DNA from: Charina bottae
Lineage: Eukaryota > Chordata > Lepidosauria > Squamata > Charinaidae
Assembly (NCBI GenBank): GCA_023362775.1
Contig: JALMGJ010000002.1
Span: forward strand, 37,597,914-37,661,913
Reading direction: 5' to 3'
DNA length: 64,000 nt
The notes under the pieces are model-generated. The model made no database searches, was not told where the DNA came from, and saw only the letters and a list, made by a program, of their open reading frames with translations. The position numbers were made by a program, and so were the translations under genes. Every line of letters begins with the position of its first letter. The stretch's first letter is position 1. Below, piece after piece: positions 45,558-58,200 of this stretch.

Positions 45558-45924
45558 GAGCGGGTGCCAGGATGTCGTCGTTAGGCGCGTGCACGCGCAC
45601 GGCCATCGTTTTCCTTTCCGTGGAGGCTGGGAACGAGAGGGCGAGGTGGTCTCTGGGACTGAGCATGCGCGTAGTTTGGACGAGGAAGGCAGAGCCTCCG
45701 CCCGAGAATAACCGTTCTGCTCATGCGCAGTAAGGACCAGCGCTGTTGGCCTCGGTGGCTTCCGGTGCGCTTTTATGTGGGGGGAGGGAGGAGGATTGGG
45801 CGAGTCAACCGCCTCAAAGGTACCGAAGTAGAAATAAATATGTATTTAAATTAATTGTGAGGTTTGCTTGCAATACATGTGTGATTGCTTTTCCTGGAGT
45901 TAACTGAAAATAATAGCTAATTAA

Positions 45925-46022
45925 AATGACCTATCCTTGGAGGACAGGAAGGCCTGGCGTGCTATGGTCCATGAGGTCACGAAGAGTCGGACACGACTAA
46001 ACGACTGAACAACAACAACAAA
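45925..46022 (+). mobile_element. Bov-B LINE 3'-end fragment in the promoter region
   Basis: Contains gaggtcacgaagagtcggac, acgactaaacgactgaac and an (AAC)n tail, matching the Bov-B 3' terminus. It lies about 105 bp upstream of the MRPS18B start codon. Confidence 0.75.
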
Positions 46023-46093
46023 AAATCCTTGAAATCAGGGCGGGAGGAAGTGCCTGAGGTTTTCACAAGGTGACCGTGAAAATGGGCGCCATG

Positions 46094-46103
46094 GCGCATG
46101 CGC
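46094..46103. promoter_or_regulatory. Second palindromic NRF1-type site GCGCATGCGC
   Basis: A perfect NRF1 palindrome 25-34 bp upstream of the MRPS18B ATG. It overlaps an upstream ATG at 46091. Confidence 0.65.
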
Positions 46104-46124
46104 AACAGTGTTCGTGCCCCGCGC

Positions 46125-46136
46125 AAGATGGCGGCC
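46125..46136 (+). promoter_or_regulatory. YY1-type site over the MRPS18B start codon
   Basis: AAGATGGCGGCC contains the AAnATGGCGGC YY1 consensus. YY1 sites near the start codon are common in ribosomal and mitochondrial protein genes. Confidence 0.6.
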
Positions 46137-46217
46137 TCCAGTCGAGCCATGTTGTTGTGGGGGAACGCGACCTCTTTAGTGGCCCGCACGGCTTTTAATG
46201 GGTTTTGCAGGCTCCGG
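46128..46217 (+). CDS. MRPS18B: MRPS18B exon 1 (start codon, presequence)
   Basis: 30 codons, [20 protein letters not shown] then [10 protein letters not shown], and donor gtaaga. This ATG is chosen because it resembles human MAAS and is followed by a presequence-like segment. The ATG at 46091 is out of frame. Confidence 0.92.
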
Positions 46218-49200
46218 GTAAGAGGACGCTTGTTTTTTTTTTTATATAGGTTGATTCGTATGTGGTAGAATAACTTTTTTAAAAAAATAGGTTGCCTTTT
46301 TGCCTTACAAAAATTCCATGTTGTATTTTTATTTGTATTATCACTAGTTTGGCTGAGGATTTAGCTGCGCAAGCCATGTTTACCTGCTAGTATATTCTTG
46401 TAAATTTCGTGAATTATTCTTTAAAGTTTACTCGCAAGAAAGCGAATATTGTATGTCTAGCGTGACGGTTTAGGTTTAGGTTCTCCAAAGTGGTCAATAT
46501 TGACCCCCAAGGGTCTATGTTGTTGTTATTCGTAATACTGTTAGTTAAAGTAGTATGTATTAAATTATTTTCGTATCATAAATGTTTGGGGGTCGATGAA
46601 CAATGTGGAACTCCATGAAGGGATCGTTGACGACCCCTGGTTTAGACTGTAGGTACTCCCTTATTTCTTAAAACATGTGGTTGTCTTTCTTCCCTTTTCT
46701 CTTAATTGGTCATTCCTCTTTCTTTAAAAGAGCCATAATCTTCATAGTTTCAGTTTTATGTTTAATACGAATAAAATGTTCTAATTTCATGCTAGAACAA
46801 ATACGTTGGCTATGTCATGCTGTTAAAATGTCTTGTTTGTAGAGAATCCCTGTGTCTTTCTTGTATATTTTTTAAAATCTCTTTTGATTCCCAGCCTATA
46901 TTTATTGAAATAAACTATAAAGCTTTGCTTCATAGAATACTGTACAGAACTTTGTTCCCAGAGCCTACATTTTAAACTGTCTAGATCAATGCTTTCGAAA
47001 CTCCCGCCGTTGGCGACACGGCGGCGGCGGCGTGCACGGCGGCGGCGTGAGGGTGTGCGCGGCGGTGCGCATGGCGGTGTGTATGGTGGCGGCCTCGTGT
47101 TTTCCGCTAAAACCTGGAAGCGCTGATGGTGCGCTGCTACCGCCGCACACACCGCCGCCGCAGCAACACACCATCATCACTTCCGGGTTTTGTCGCGACA
47201 CACAGTTTGGAAAGCTATGGTCTAGGTCAGAGCTTTCCAAACTGTGTGTCGGGACACATTAGTGTGTCGGCTGCAATGCCTGGGTGTGTCGCAGCTGCTG
47301 CTGCCTCCAAGCCCTGCCAGGATTCCACGCAGGTCCTAGTGCCTGCCTTGTGCCCTGCTGTAAGAGTGTGTCGCGAAATGATGCATGTCTAAAAAGTGTG
47401 TCACCAACATGAAAAGTTTGGAAAGCTCTGGTCTAGATTGTTATAGATATGCACGTGTTCCAAAGTACAATAGATAACTCTTGGTTCCATCAGTACAGCA
47501 TAAATATTTTTGCTGCTCTTCTTTTAGTGACAAGGTGGGAAGCTGTGATCCTCAGAGAACTGACAGAGCTGGTCTTTGGGTCTGGGACTCTTATCTCATA
47601 ATGCGTATTGCTTATGAACTCCAAATACTTCCCCTTCCCATGGTTAACGGGAAGGTAGCGATCTCTCGCTCTCATGATGATGTATATGGGCTATGGTTGG
47701 TTATTTACCAACTCCTTGAGGGAGTTGGGCGGTGATAAATCGAATAAATAAATAAATAAATTTATATTTATTCATTCATCAAATTTACATAGCTGCCTGG
47801 TATGTGACTCTGGGCGGCGGACAACAAAAAAGTAACTCTGGGCAGCATTCCTCAGTGTTGGGAAAGTTGTATTAGTACATTGTTGTGTTTCAGTTTTTAA
47901 TTTTATTGTTTTGGAAGCTTGTGAGCTGCTTAGAGTCATACATCATTGGAACAACATAGAAACCTAGTAAATAAATAAATAACTTGGACTTGTATCTTTT
48001 CATCCCCTGAGAATGATACATGCTGTCTGGGAGTCATAGTTATACAGGTAGTCCTCGCTTAATGACCATTCGTTCAGCAACGGCTTGAAGTTATGACAGC
48101 ACTGAACGAATAGTAGTTACAGCCGTTGCAGCGTCCCGTGGTCATGTGATCAAAATTTGGGCATTTGGCAGCCCGCCTGCATTTACAACTGCAGGGTGCG
48201 CTTCAGCTCCCCCCAACTGCCTATTTGCCCCCATCTCTGCCCATTTGGCTGCCCTGCACTCCGCTGCCCCCACCGCCCTTGCCACCCCCAGCTGACTTGG
48301 TTACTATCTTCTTCCTCCTGCTGCTGACAAGGCACGTGCAGCCTGGCCCTTTCCAAGGCAGCTGCTGACTGCATGTGGCCTTCCTGAGAGTGCGCGTGGA
48401 CAGCAGCCACCTTGTGAAGGGGCAGGCCAGGCGCACCTTGGCAGCGGGAGGAAGACGATGACAAAGGTCAGCAGGAGGAGGCGGAGTGCAGGGTGGCCAA
48501 AAGGGCAGAGATGGAGGCGATAGGGTGGGGGGGTCTGAAGTGGAGGTGAGTGCGGCAGGGAAGGAGAAGCAAGTGTGAGGTCCTCACCTAACCACAGTCA
48601 AAACTGCTGTCACTAAGCGGTGCAGTCACATGAAATTTCGCTTAGCAACAGAAATCCTGGTCCCAATTAGGGTTGTTAAGCGACTACCTGTAAATATAGT
48701 TGGAGACTCACAGGTTGCTTACCAGCTTAGGTAATAGTAACAATTGTAAGCTTTGTTTTGCTAGTCTTCTGCCTGCCTCTTGAGTCATCTACAACATACA
48801 GTGTAAGGACTGTAACAGCCACTATGTAGGTCAGACAGGCTGAAGATCAGCAGAGCGCATCCAGGAACACCAACTAGCAGTCAGAAGACATGATGAAAAC
48901 TCCTTCATCTCACAACACATGGACAGACTCAACCATACTTTCAACTGGGAAACTGTGAGCATCCTAGACAAAGCCAAATCCAAAAACGCTAGGGAATTCC
49001 TGGAAGCTTGGCACTCAGACAAAGCAGCCATCAATAGACACATAGAGATAAACCATATTTACACACCATTCAAAAGAGCTAAGAAGGAAGCAAAGAGACA
49101 TCCTCTCCAGCAGCCAACACCCAGATAAGCAGGAATTAACACCAGGGATTAACAATCAAGAAGAAAACAGTGGATGGGCCTATTATGTCCCTGAAGATTG

Positions 49201-52200
49201 ACTCATTTCCTTTACTGCAACCCAAGACTTAACTTTTCCTTTTGCGGTCAAAGTGTTGACAAGCTATCTGTACTTCAGATCTGCTTCTTTCTTTAGGAGA
49301 AATAATATTTTTTTACATTACTATTACTAATTATTTGACATTATTATTACTTTTTTACATTATTATTTTAATATTCTTTTTTTACATGAAGCAAATGTTC
49401 CAAAATTGACAATCTGTAATTTTAATACAATAATTGTGGAGTCCTTGGTGCTCTCTGAGGTTGGTGGTTTGCTTGCAGACGTTTCATTACCCGACTTGGT
49501 AACATCATCAGTGCAAGGGAATGTGGGGTTTGCTCCCTGTTTATATACAGTAACTTGCCCTGCCAGCATTTGCCCTGCCAGTGTAAATGGCCATTTACAG
49601 ACCATTCAATAAAAAAGCTAAGAAGGAAGCAAAGAGACCAGAACACATCCTCTCCAGCAGCCAACACCCAGATAAGCAGGGATCAACACCAGACAAACAA
49701 ACAAGCAGAAAACAATAGCCTAATCAAGGAACTACCAAGGAGAAAACCACATCCCCACCAACACTGGCAGGGCAAGCTAGTGTATATGAACAGGGAGCAA
49801 ACCCCACACTCACCAGCACTGATGATGTTATCTAGTTGGGTAATAAAACATCTGCAAGCAAACAACCAAGCTCAGAGAGTACCAAGGACTCCACAGATAT
49901 GTATAGAATTGTGCTGAAATTGGTTGGTTATGGTTACACCCAACGCTAAATAACATTGGATTGATTGAAAAATTTCCAGTTGTACTTGCATGGCTGAATG
50001 GAGCTCAAAGTCCCTCTTAGAGAAGCTCTCTAGGTCTTCACACCCTGGCCCTATCCCTCTGCCTGTTGGGGTAGCAGCTTGGTAGTTCTCACTTGCATCA
50101 TCTATTTTATAGAGGACTTCTCAGCTGGCACATCCTCCTCTCTAATCCCAGTGTGTGAGAAAGCTAAGGCTCCCACCACCCTCCTGCCATTACTGCCAAG
50201 TAAAAGATGATAAAAATGGAATAAATTCTGTAGTGCCACTTCCTGGATGAGGGTTGTGAGAATAACCTTGGGGGACAGCCTAGACCAGGGGTCCCCAACC
50301 TGTGGGCCATGGCCCACTAGGAACTGGGCTGCGGGGCTCCCGCCCGCAAGCCCCGCCCCCCGGTGCTTGTGATTGGCTCCCGCCCCCTGGTGCACACGAT
50401 TGGCCCCCGCCTGCAAACCCCATCCCCCGGTCCGCAGAAATCCCGGAAACCCAAGCCCCTGGTCTGCAGAAACCCGCCCCCCTGGTCCGTGGAAAAATCG
50501 TCTTTTGAAACCGGTCCCTGGTGCCAAAAAGGTTGGGGACCCCTGGCCTAGACAGTGAACAGTCTGGGTCCAAAGGAGGAATGGGGGTGGAGTAAGAGTC
50601 TGGGAAGGCTCTCCCTAGTTGTCTGGAAAGTGAAGGCAGTGGAGGGGGGAAGGGCTTTCAGATTTGCAAGATTCTGTTACTGTAACTTTATAGTAATGGT
50701 AGTATTAGTACTCATGGTTTTGGTTTCCTGTCTGGACTACTTTGAAGAGCTGCCAGGCTGCATAGAGTTGAGGTGACTAATAGAATTAAGACGTACTCTC
50801 ATTGGGAGATAGACAAATCTCAAAAAAGAGAAAAAAATTAAAAAAGGACAAATCCCTTTTTAGCTTAAAATCATTCCATGCAAAACATTCAGTAGCAAAG
50901 CAATAAAAATATAAAACTGTTCAAAAGGATTTCCTATAGAAAAATGTAAAGGAATTGGTCTGCTTCCAATTCAAAGACAACATAGTTACCAAGCTTGTAC
51001 AGAGAGAATAAAACCAGAAACAAAAGATGTGACGTAAGGACACGTTGTTACCTATCCTTTCAGAGATAGCTTTCCCAAAATAGTGAAGCAGGACAGCCTG
51101 TAATAGCAAAAAAAAAAACCAGGAGGAGTCTGGTAGCACCATTTCTGACTACACATTGTATTTAAAGGCTTTCCTTCCAGATCCCTGGCGATTCCAGTCA
51201 GTCAGTTCTGAGGCTGCTGAAGAAATGGAATGCACCTGTTTCTTACCCTTCATTCCCAGCTTCTACCCTCATTTTAAAAAGACAAAACCTTTATCTAGCA
51301 CAGAGCTTTCCAAACTTTGTGTCGGGACACATTAGTGCAGGGCTTTCCAAAGTTTTCCCGCGGCGACACACCAACCGCCGGAAAACCCAGAAGTGCCGCC
51401 GTTGCGGCAACGCGCAAAAACCCGGAAGCGCTGCTGCCGCTTTCAGTTTTTGCGCGCTGCCGTGGCTGCGGCACTTTCGGATTTTCGCGCACCGCCGTTG
51501 ATGTATCGCTGCGGGAAAACCTGGAAGCGCTGATGGCGCGCCATCAGCGCTTCCGGGTTTTGACGTGACACATCTGGGCCCCGCAGGTGACACACTTTTG
51601 TGTCGCGACAGACACTTTGGAAAGCTCTGCATTAGTGTGTCGGCTGCAGTGTCTGGGTGTGTCATGGCTGCTGCTGCTGCCTCCGAGCCCTGCCAGGATT
51701 CCGCGCAGGTCCTAGTGCCTTCCTTGTGCCCTGCTGCCTCCAAACCTGCCCTGCCAAGATTCTGCGCAGGTCCTAGTGCCTGCCTTGTGCCCTGCTGTAA
51801 GAGTGTGTTGCAAAATGATGCCCTGCTGTAAGAGTGTGTCACGAAATTATGCATGTCTAAAAAGTCACCTTGAATGCTGACTGAAACTGATCTGGCTGTA
51901 CATTCCACATTCCTAATAAGGATGTCACCAGTCACATACTGCCTCCTGGTGGTCAGTGTGGCTGGCTGTCAGTGAATATGGGGGGGGGGGGGTTGTCTGC
52001 CCTTTTACACATTAACCCAGTGTTTCTCAGCCTTGGTCACTTCAAGATGTATGGGGAATTCTGGGAGTTGAAGTCCATACATCTTGAAGTCGCCAAGGTT
52101 GAGAAACACTGCATTAACCACTGCACCATACTGGCTTGCAACAGCAGAATTATGTGCTTCCTGGATAATAAGTCAAGCAGTTACAGTGAAGAATCGATCG

Positions 52201-55200
52201 CCCTTAAGGTTGAATAAGAAAAAATATATTGCTATTGATTAGCCAGACAGGGCAACAGAAACTGTAAGCAAGAGGAGACAACCTGGCATTTTGAGCTTTA
52301 GTTTCCATAATCCCTTTACTGCAAAATAGCTGGAGGGCAGTGGGTTGCCTACCCCATTGGAGACACTACTCTTAATTTCTGAATATCCAATTGAGAATTT
52401 TTTTTAAAATTTCTGCTTCTTTCATCTACTGTGTCGCTGCCAGCCGTGCTGGTACCTCTACAGTATTTAGTACTTGCCTTTCCTTGCTTTGTTTCCTAGC
52501 CTACGCACACGACTTCCTTCCTGCAACCTGAGCAATTGGCCTTCCGTATTTACTGCACAGAAGTCAACCAAGAGGAGCCCGCAAAGCCAGTTGATCGTGA
52601 GATAGATTCACGTTATAAAGAAGCGCCATGGAAATACTTGGAGAGTGAAGGTATGCATGGAACTCAGGGAGAGGGGAAGGGTTTGTGTGGGTCTGGAGCA
52701 GTGTTTCTCAACCTTGGCCACTTGAAGATGTGTGGACTTCAACTCCCAGAATTCCCCAGCCAGCATTCTGGGAGTTGAAGTCCACACATCTTCCAGCTGC
52801 CAAGGTTGAGGAACACTGCTCTGGAGTCTGATGAAAAATGCAGTCTGTTTGGTTCTGGGTTGGTGTTTTTGTGGAAACTCAGCTAGTTGTGGTGTAGGTA
52901 ACAAACCATGGTTAAACAACTGTGGCTTACCACAGTGTGTGAACTAAGTGTCCCCATGTTTACAAAATGTCTCAGAAGTGATCATCTTAGTACAACACCA
53001 CATGAGCAGGAAAGGAATCTATATTGCTAAGGATGCCTTTACAGTAACAGAAGTAGATAATGGCTGCAGTTGAGGTTTCTTAATGTGTTAAATGTACTCA
53101 GACAGCACAACAGCAAAATAGAAGAAAGAGAGAGAGAGAGAGAGAAAAGGAGCAAACAGAAACCATAATAGTTATAGATTTTGATTTCTACTTAGCAACC
53201 GTACGTATAATTAAAGATAATTGAAATTGTACCTTTGCCCTCACCAGAATTAGCTTTTATGAACTCTTCAATCTGGAATAACAACACTATAAATATCTGG
53301 GTTCACATCTAAACCGAAACTGCTCACTTAGCCTGAGGTAGGAGTCCAGGTACACGTTCTTCCAGAGAGAAAAAGAATGTGAATGAGAGAAAGGATCATG
53401 TATGCTGCCTTAATTTTCTTGAGGAAATGGCAGGGTATCAGGATATAAATGTAATATCTTATTGGAGTACACAGCTCATTCAAATACTTCCTGTATTAGA
53501 GAGATGTTTCTTAGCTTTTAGGGTGAAATAATGTGGTAAAGTAGGTTGTGCACACATTAAAAAACATGTTTTGAACCTGGAATGAGCCATTGTGCTTTGG
53601 ATGTCCTGTCAAACCGTTTTGGGTAAGCCTCAATGTGGGAGAAACAAAACCTGGTACCCTTTGGTTATTCTAGGTTTTATACAAAACAAAATCTGGAGGG
53701 ATTTTGCATTAGGGGAAGGCTGGTGCACGTCAGCCCTTCCTTCCCGTCCTCCCCTCAGCAGCTTCCTGTGTGCTATGTTCTGTTAGCCAGTCCACCCCTG
53801 GTCTTCCCATCATCTTCCCTTCCATCAGTCGCCACCATTGCGTTGGCCTGTGTGCCTGTTTGCTATTGCAGGGGTCTCAGTAGTAAGGAACAGGCTCCAG
53901 AGCGGGCTGTACTGTGGTCTGCCCACCCACCTACCCCAATCTTCCCAGCAGCTTCCTCCCCCCCCCCCCATGGTCTTGTTTTTTTCTTGATCTTAACCCC
54001 CTTCCCCTGAACCACTTTGACCCAAAACGACAGCCCCGTTTCATTCCATGTATGGACTCAAAGCCTTCAGACACACATTGAAGCCTGGGCATGAATCACT
54101 AAAACCAGTTACTCCATGCATGGAATAGTTTGTACGTTTTGCACATTCCTACTGTATAGGTATTTAGGCCAAGTTCCTTATCTATTTTCATATTTTCTAA
54201 ATAGTGAAGCCTCTGCTTTTTTGGAGGACAGAATCCAAGGAAGACACTTTTCAGCGTTTCCTTTTTCATTTTCTCTCTTCACACAGTCCACTAAAGCATA
54301 ACATGAGAGTTTTGTTTGGCTTGGTAAACCTCTGCTTTATTGGACAAAAGTTCCACATTTGTCAGTTTTATTTATTGCAAGTCTGCTTTTTCTGAGCTGA
54401 GGCTGGATAAAGGGAAGACCTATGCCATGTTCAAAATCTGGCAAGGGACCCTGCGAATCAGAAGGCAGCATAGCACTAGGTGGGCAAGTGGTCTTGTTTA
54501 GTATAAAGTGATCACTTCTGTTGCTATAGTGAGCATCAGTTTGGAGCTGGTCACACAGTCATGAAAAACTGCCTATCCTCATATAATGCTTCCTGTGCCC
54601 TAAGATCAAATAGGAGACTAGGTGTACAGGATTACCTATAAAATGGATTCGTTCGGTAAACTCTAGCAGTGGTCTTTTCAGTGGTGGCCCCTCTTTTCAG
54701 TGGTGGCTCTCAACTCATATAGATAAGATCACATCAGGTCTGGCTATATATGGGTGAAGTTCCATTTGTTTTTATTATTTCCATCTAAGACACATTCATT
54801 TAATGAGCTTGAATATATTTCATTTCAGCAGTCTAATTTAACACCAACATTAATTGTTACAACTGTTAAAATAATTGAGAGTTGGACAAGTTAGTCCTGG
54901 GAAAGGAGAAAGAAACTTAAAATAACCCACCTTGATTCTGTTTGGTATAAGAGGGGGCAAAGGGACATGCTGGTGGGCTTTCAAGATTCTGTTATTATAC
55001 CCTACAACAGTGTTTCTCAACCTTGGCAACTTGAAGACGTGTGGCCCAACTCTCAGAATTCCCCAGCCAGTCTTCAAGTTGCCAAGGTTGAGAAACACCA
55101 CCCCTACAACTATAAAGTAGCACTCCTGGAATCCTTGAGGTGTCTGTTTCCTGACCTGGCCTACCTCAAAGGGTTGACAGCGTTCATGAGATGGCAACTT

Positions 55201-55210
55201 GTTGCAATAT

Positions 55211-55252
<42 letters not shown>

Positions 55253-58200
55253 AAATTTATCACTGCCCATCTCCCCCTGGAAGAGGGGCTCTGGTCGATT
55301 TACAATAAAAACACAATTAAATTACAATGCAGTTATAAATACATCAAAAATAGATATAAATACAATAAAAATATAAAATCCATATGGCAGAAGTTCTTCG
55401 TCAATCCGTGAGTAAAAAAGGGCCACTCTAGGACCATTCTAGGGGGCTAGCCATCCCCAGGAGCGACCACTCTCCTTCCTGCTCCAGGCATGCTGATACA
55501 ACCAGGTTTTAAGTTTTTTTCGGAAGCCCAGGAGCGAGGGGGCCTGTCTTACCTCCGGGGGAAGAATGTTCCAAAGGGCAGGGGCTACTGCAGAGAAGGC
55601 CCGCTTCCGTGACCCCGCCAGATGGAATTCTTTAACAGATGGGGTCCGCAGCATGCCCTCTCTGCATGTCCGGGTGGGATGGGTTGATGTGATAGGGATG
55701 AGGTGGTCCCTCAGATAACCTGGGCCTGTGCCATGTAGAGCTTTAAAGGTCATAACCAACACCTTGAATTGGACCCGGAAGCAAACTGGAACCCAGTGCA
55801 GCTCGCGCAGCAAAGGTGTTACATGTGTCCACCTTGGGGCACCTAAAATTGCCCATGCGGCTGCATTCTGGACCAGCTGTAGCTTCCGGATATTCTTCAA
55901 GGGTAGCCCCATGTAGAGTGCATTACTAGTCTATATGGGAGATAACCAGGGCATGAGTAACCGTTCGAAGGGCCTCTCGGTCTAGGAAAGGGCGTAACTG
56001 GCACACAACACGAAGTTGAGCAAAGGCCCTCCTGGCCACGACTGCCACCTGCTCTTCGAGCAGGAGTCATGAGTCCAAGAGGACCCCCAAGTTACGCACT
56101 GGGTCTGTCTGGGGCAGTGCAACCCCATCCAGAACTAAAGATGACAATTGCCCAGATGCCATTCTGACAATTTTCCACAGCCACTCCGTCTTACAGGGTT
56201 CAGCTGAAGCGAAGGTACGCCGCCTTCCGGGCCCAGCCAGGTTTCGGTAATACACGCCAGGTCTGCCCCCTCCTCCGTGATCAAATCACATATGAGGGGG
56301 GCCTTGTTGTTAATTGACCTGGTGTTACAGAGCAGCAGCCGAAAATCAGGGCCACCACGAGTCTGCTGTCCAGGGCCTAGGTTTGAGCACGGAGGGCCAG
56401 AACACGCCACAGGTAGCAAACACCGGGGGTGTCTTCCCCTAAGATGCCCCCCCTCCGGCTCCCGTCATAGCTTCCCCAGCCTGTCACCACCTCCATGACC
56501 TGCCCCGCCCTACAACCCCCAGAGTCTCTGAATCCATTAGCCCCCAATCCTGGACTCCCGGGATCCCTGGTTAAAAATAGGGATCCCTCCATTCATTCAT
56601 TTAACCTCACTCACTCTCAATCAATCACAAGGTGATGGCAGCCCCCCCCAGTGCACCAGCTTGCGCGCTCAGCACTGACAGAACCTAACCCCCACCCCCA
56701 CACTCACTCACTGTGCCCCCCCTCGTCCTCTCTCACTGGTCAGCAGGAGGGACACTCCATCTGCTACTCCTCACCCCCTGCCTCTCACTCAGGGGGATGA
56801 GTGTTCTCACGCTCTTCATCCAAATCTGTACTCCCTTCCACGCCTCTCACACCTGAGAGGGAGTACACCATTCACCATTGAAGGGACCCCAATAGCCCCG
56901 ATTAAATCAAGAACAGTTAGGGAGGGATGGCTAGACTAGATGCCATGGTGGTCTTTATCCACAAACGCAAGTGTCAAAGTCCTCAGGGGGCACCTGGGCC
57001 AGGGGACCCCAAACAGTCCCCCAAAGTTCACAACACCGTCCAGGTCGCCACTTCACTGAGGTCTCGTTGTTAAAACTCCTACAAGTCTACTGCGCCTCCC
57101 AAGTTCGTCGTGGCATTGCGCCAATCTACTGGTCCAGTAGCCACCCAGATCGATCCGCTGCGTCGTAATTCCCTCACTCCTCCAGCCCGCCGAACCACCG
57201 CAACCGGGTCGCCTGTCCACTGCCCCAAGCCTCGTTGCCGAGGCCAGTTCGCCACCCAGACCCACCACGTCGCTGAGGCCAATCCACCACCACGAGGTTC
57301 CCTCCGTCGCCAACTGCCATGCCACGCCGCCATGGCTGGTCTAATGCTCCGGGATCTAAAGCACCTTGCCACCTCCGAAATGCACAGTCGCCCCCCACTT
57401 CATCCCAGGGGCTCTGGCAGAGGCTTTGGCGGAAGGAGAACTCCAGCAAGGGGCCGCTCCGGCAAGAGGCCGCTGCGTCATCCAGGCCCATTGAGGCCCA
57501 TCACCACTTCCCGCCGTTTCCCACCGCTCTGTCCAGGCGGGTTTCTGTCCGCCCCCCACACCAAGTATGGGCTAAGATTGTCAATACTCCCCCCAAAGCC
57601 TTGACACACAAAGCCGAGGGTGGGGGAAGGGGTCCAGGCAAATTAGGACTCGTCCCCCTTAGAGTGGCGGACGGCGTCTGCTCACGGTTGCCATCTTGGG
57701 TTCCTTTAAAATATTCATTATATGTATACTGAGCACATTTGTAAAATAAATGTTGGGCACAGGACATCATTAAATGCTTCATGAGTAGTTCTGTTTTCTT
57801 TTCCTTTCCCCTTTAGAATACATAAATAAATATGGCAGCAATCCTGTCTGGTTTGGATACACGCGTAATTTCAAGGGTCAGGTTCCACCCCAGAAGACCC
57901 GGAAGATGTGCATTGTGAGTACCTTCTGTTCATATATGTGACTGTGAACCCAGAGAACTGAGCATTAGAAGAATACTTACAGCAGAGCTTTCCAAACTTT
58001 TCATGTTGGTGACACACTTTTTAGACATGCATCATTTCGCGACACGCTGTTACAGCAGGGCACAAGGGGGGAGATGGGCGGTGGGGGGAGATGGGCGGTG
58101 ATATAAGTATGATAAATAAATAAATAAATAAATCATTTCGTGACACACAGCAGGGCACAAGGCAGGCACTAGGACCTGCGCAGAATCCTGGCAGGGCAGG

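Larger units (their letters stand above)
45190..45800. promoter_or_regulatory. GC-rich bidirectional promoter, PPP1R10 (-) and MRPS18B (+)
   Basis: CpG-rich sequence in an otherwise AT-rich area, with no TATA box in an obviously useful position. Sites visible: CCAAT in cgcccaatcgg near 45396, inverted ATTGG near 45794, an ETS-type CTTCCGG at 45759-45765 and several GCATGCGC motifs. The head-to-head arrangement matches the human gene pair. Transcription start sites are not known from sequence. Confidence 0.7.

Noticed and set aside
48165..48464. Proline-rich and Arg/Gly-rich ORFs on both strands
   Set aside because: They lie inside the TA-flanked MITE at 48045-48690 and depend on its GC-rich insert.
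57110..57732. ORFs of 137-164 codons in GC-rich sequence
   Set aside because: They lie in the 5' leader of the L2 element, overlap in several frames, and have no recognisable domain.
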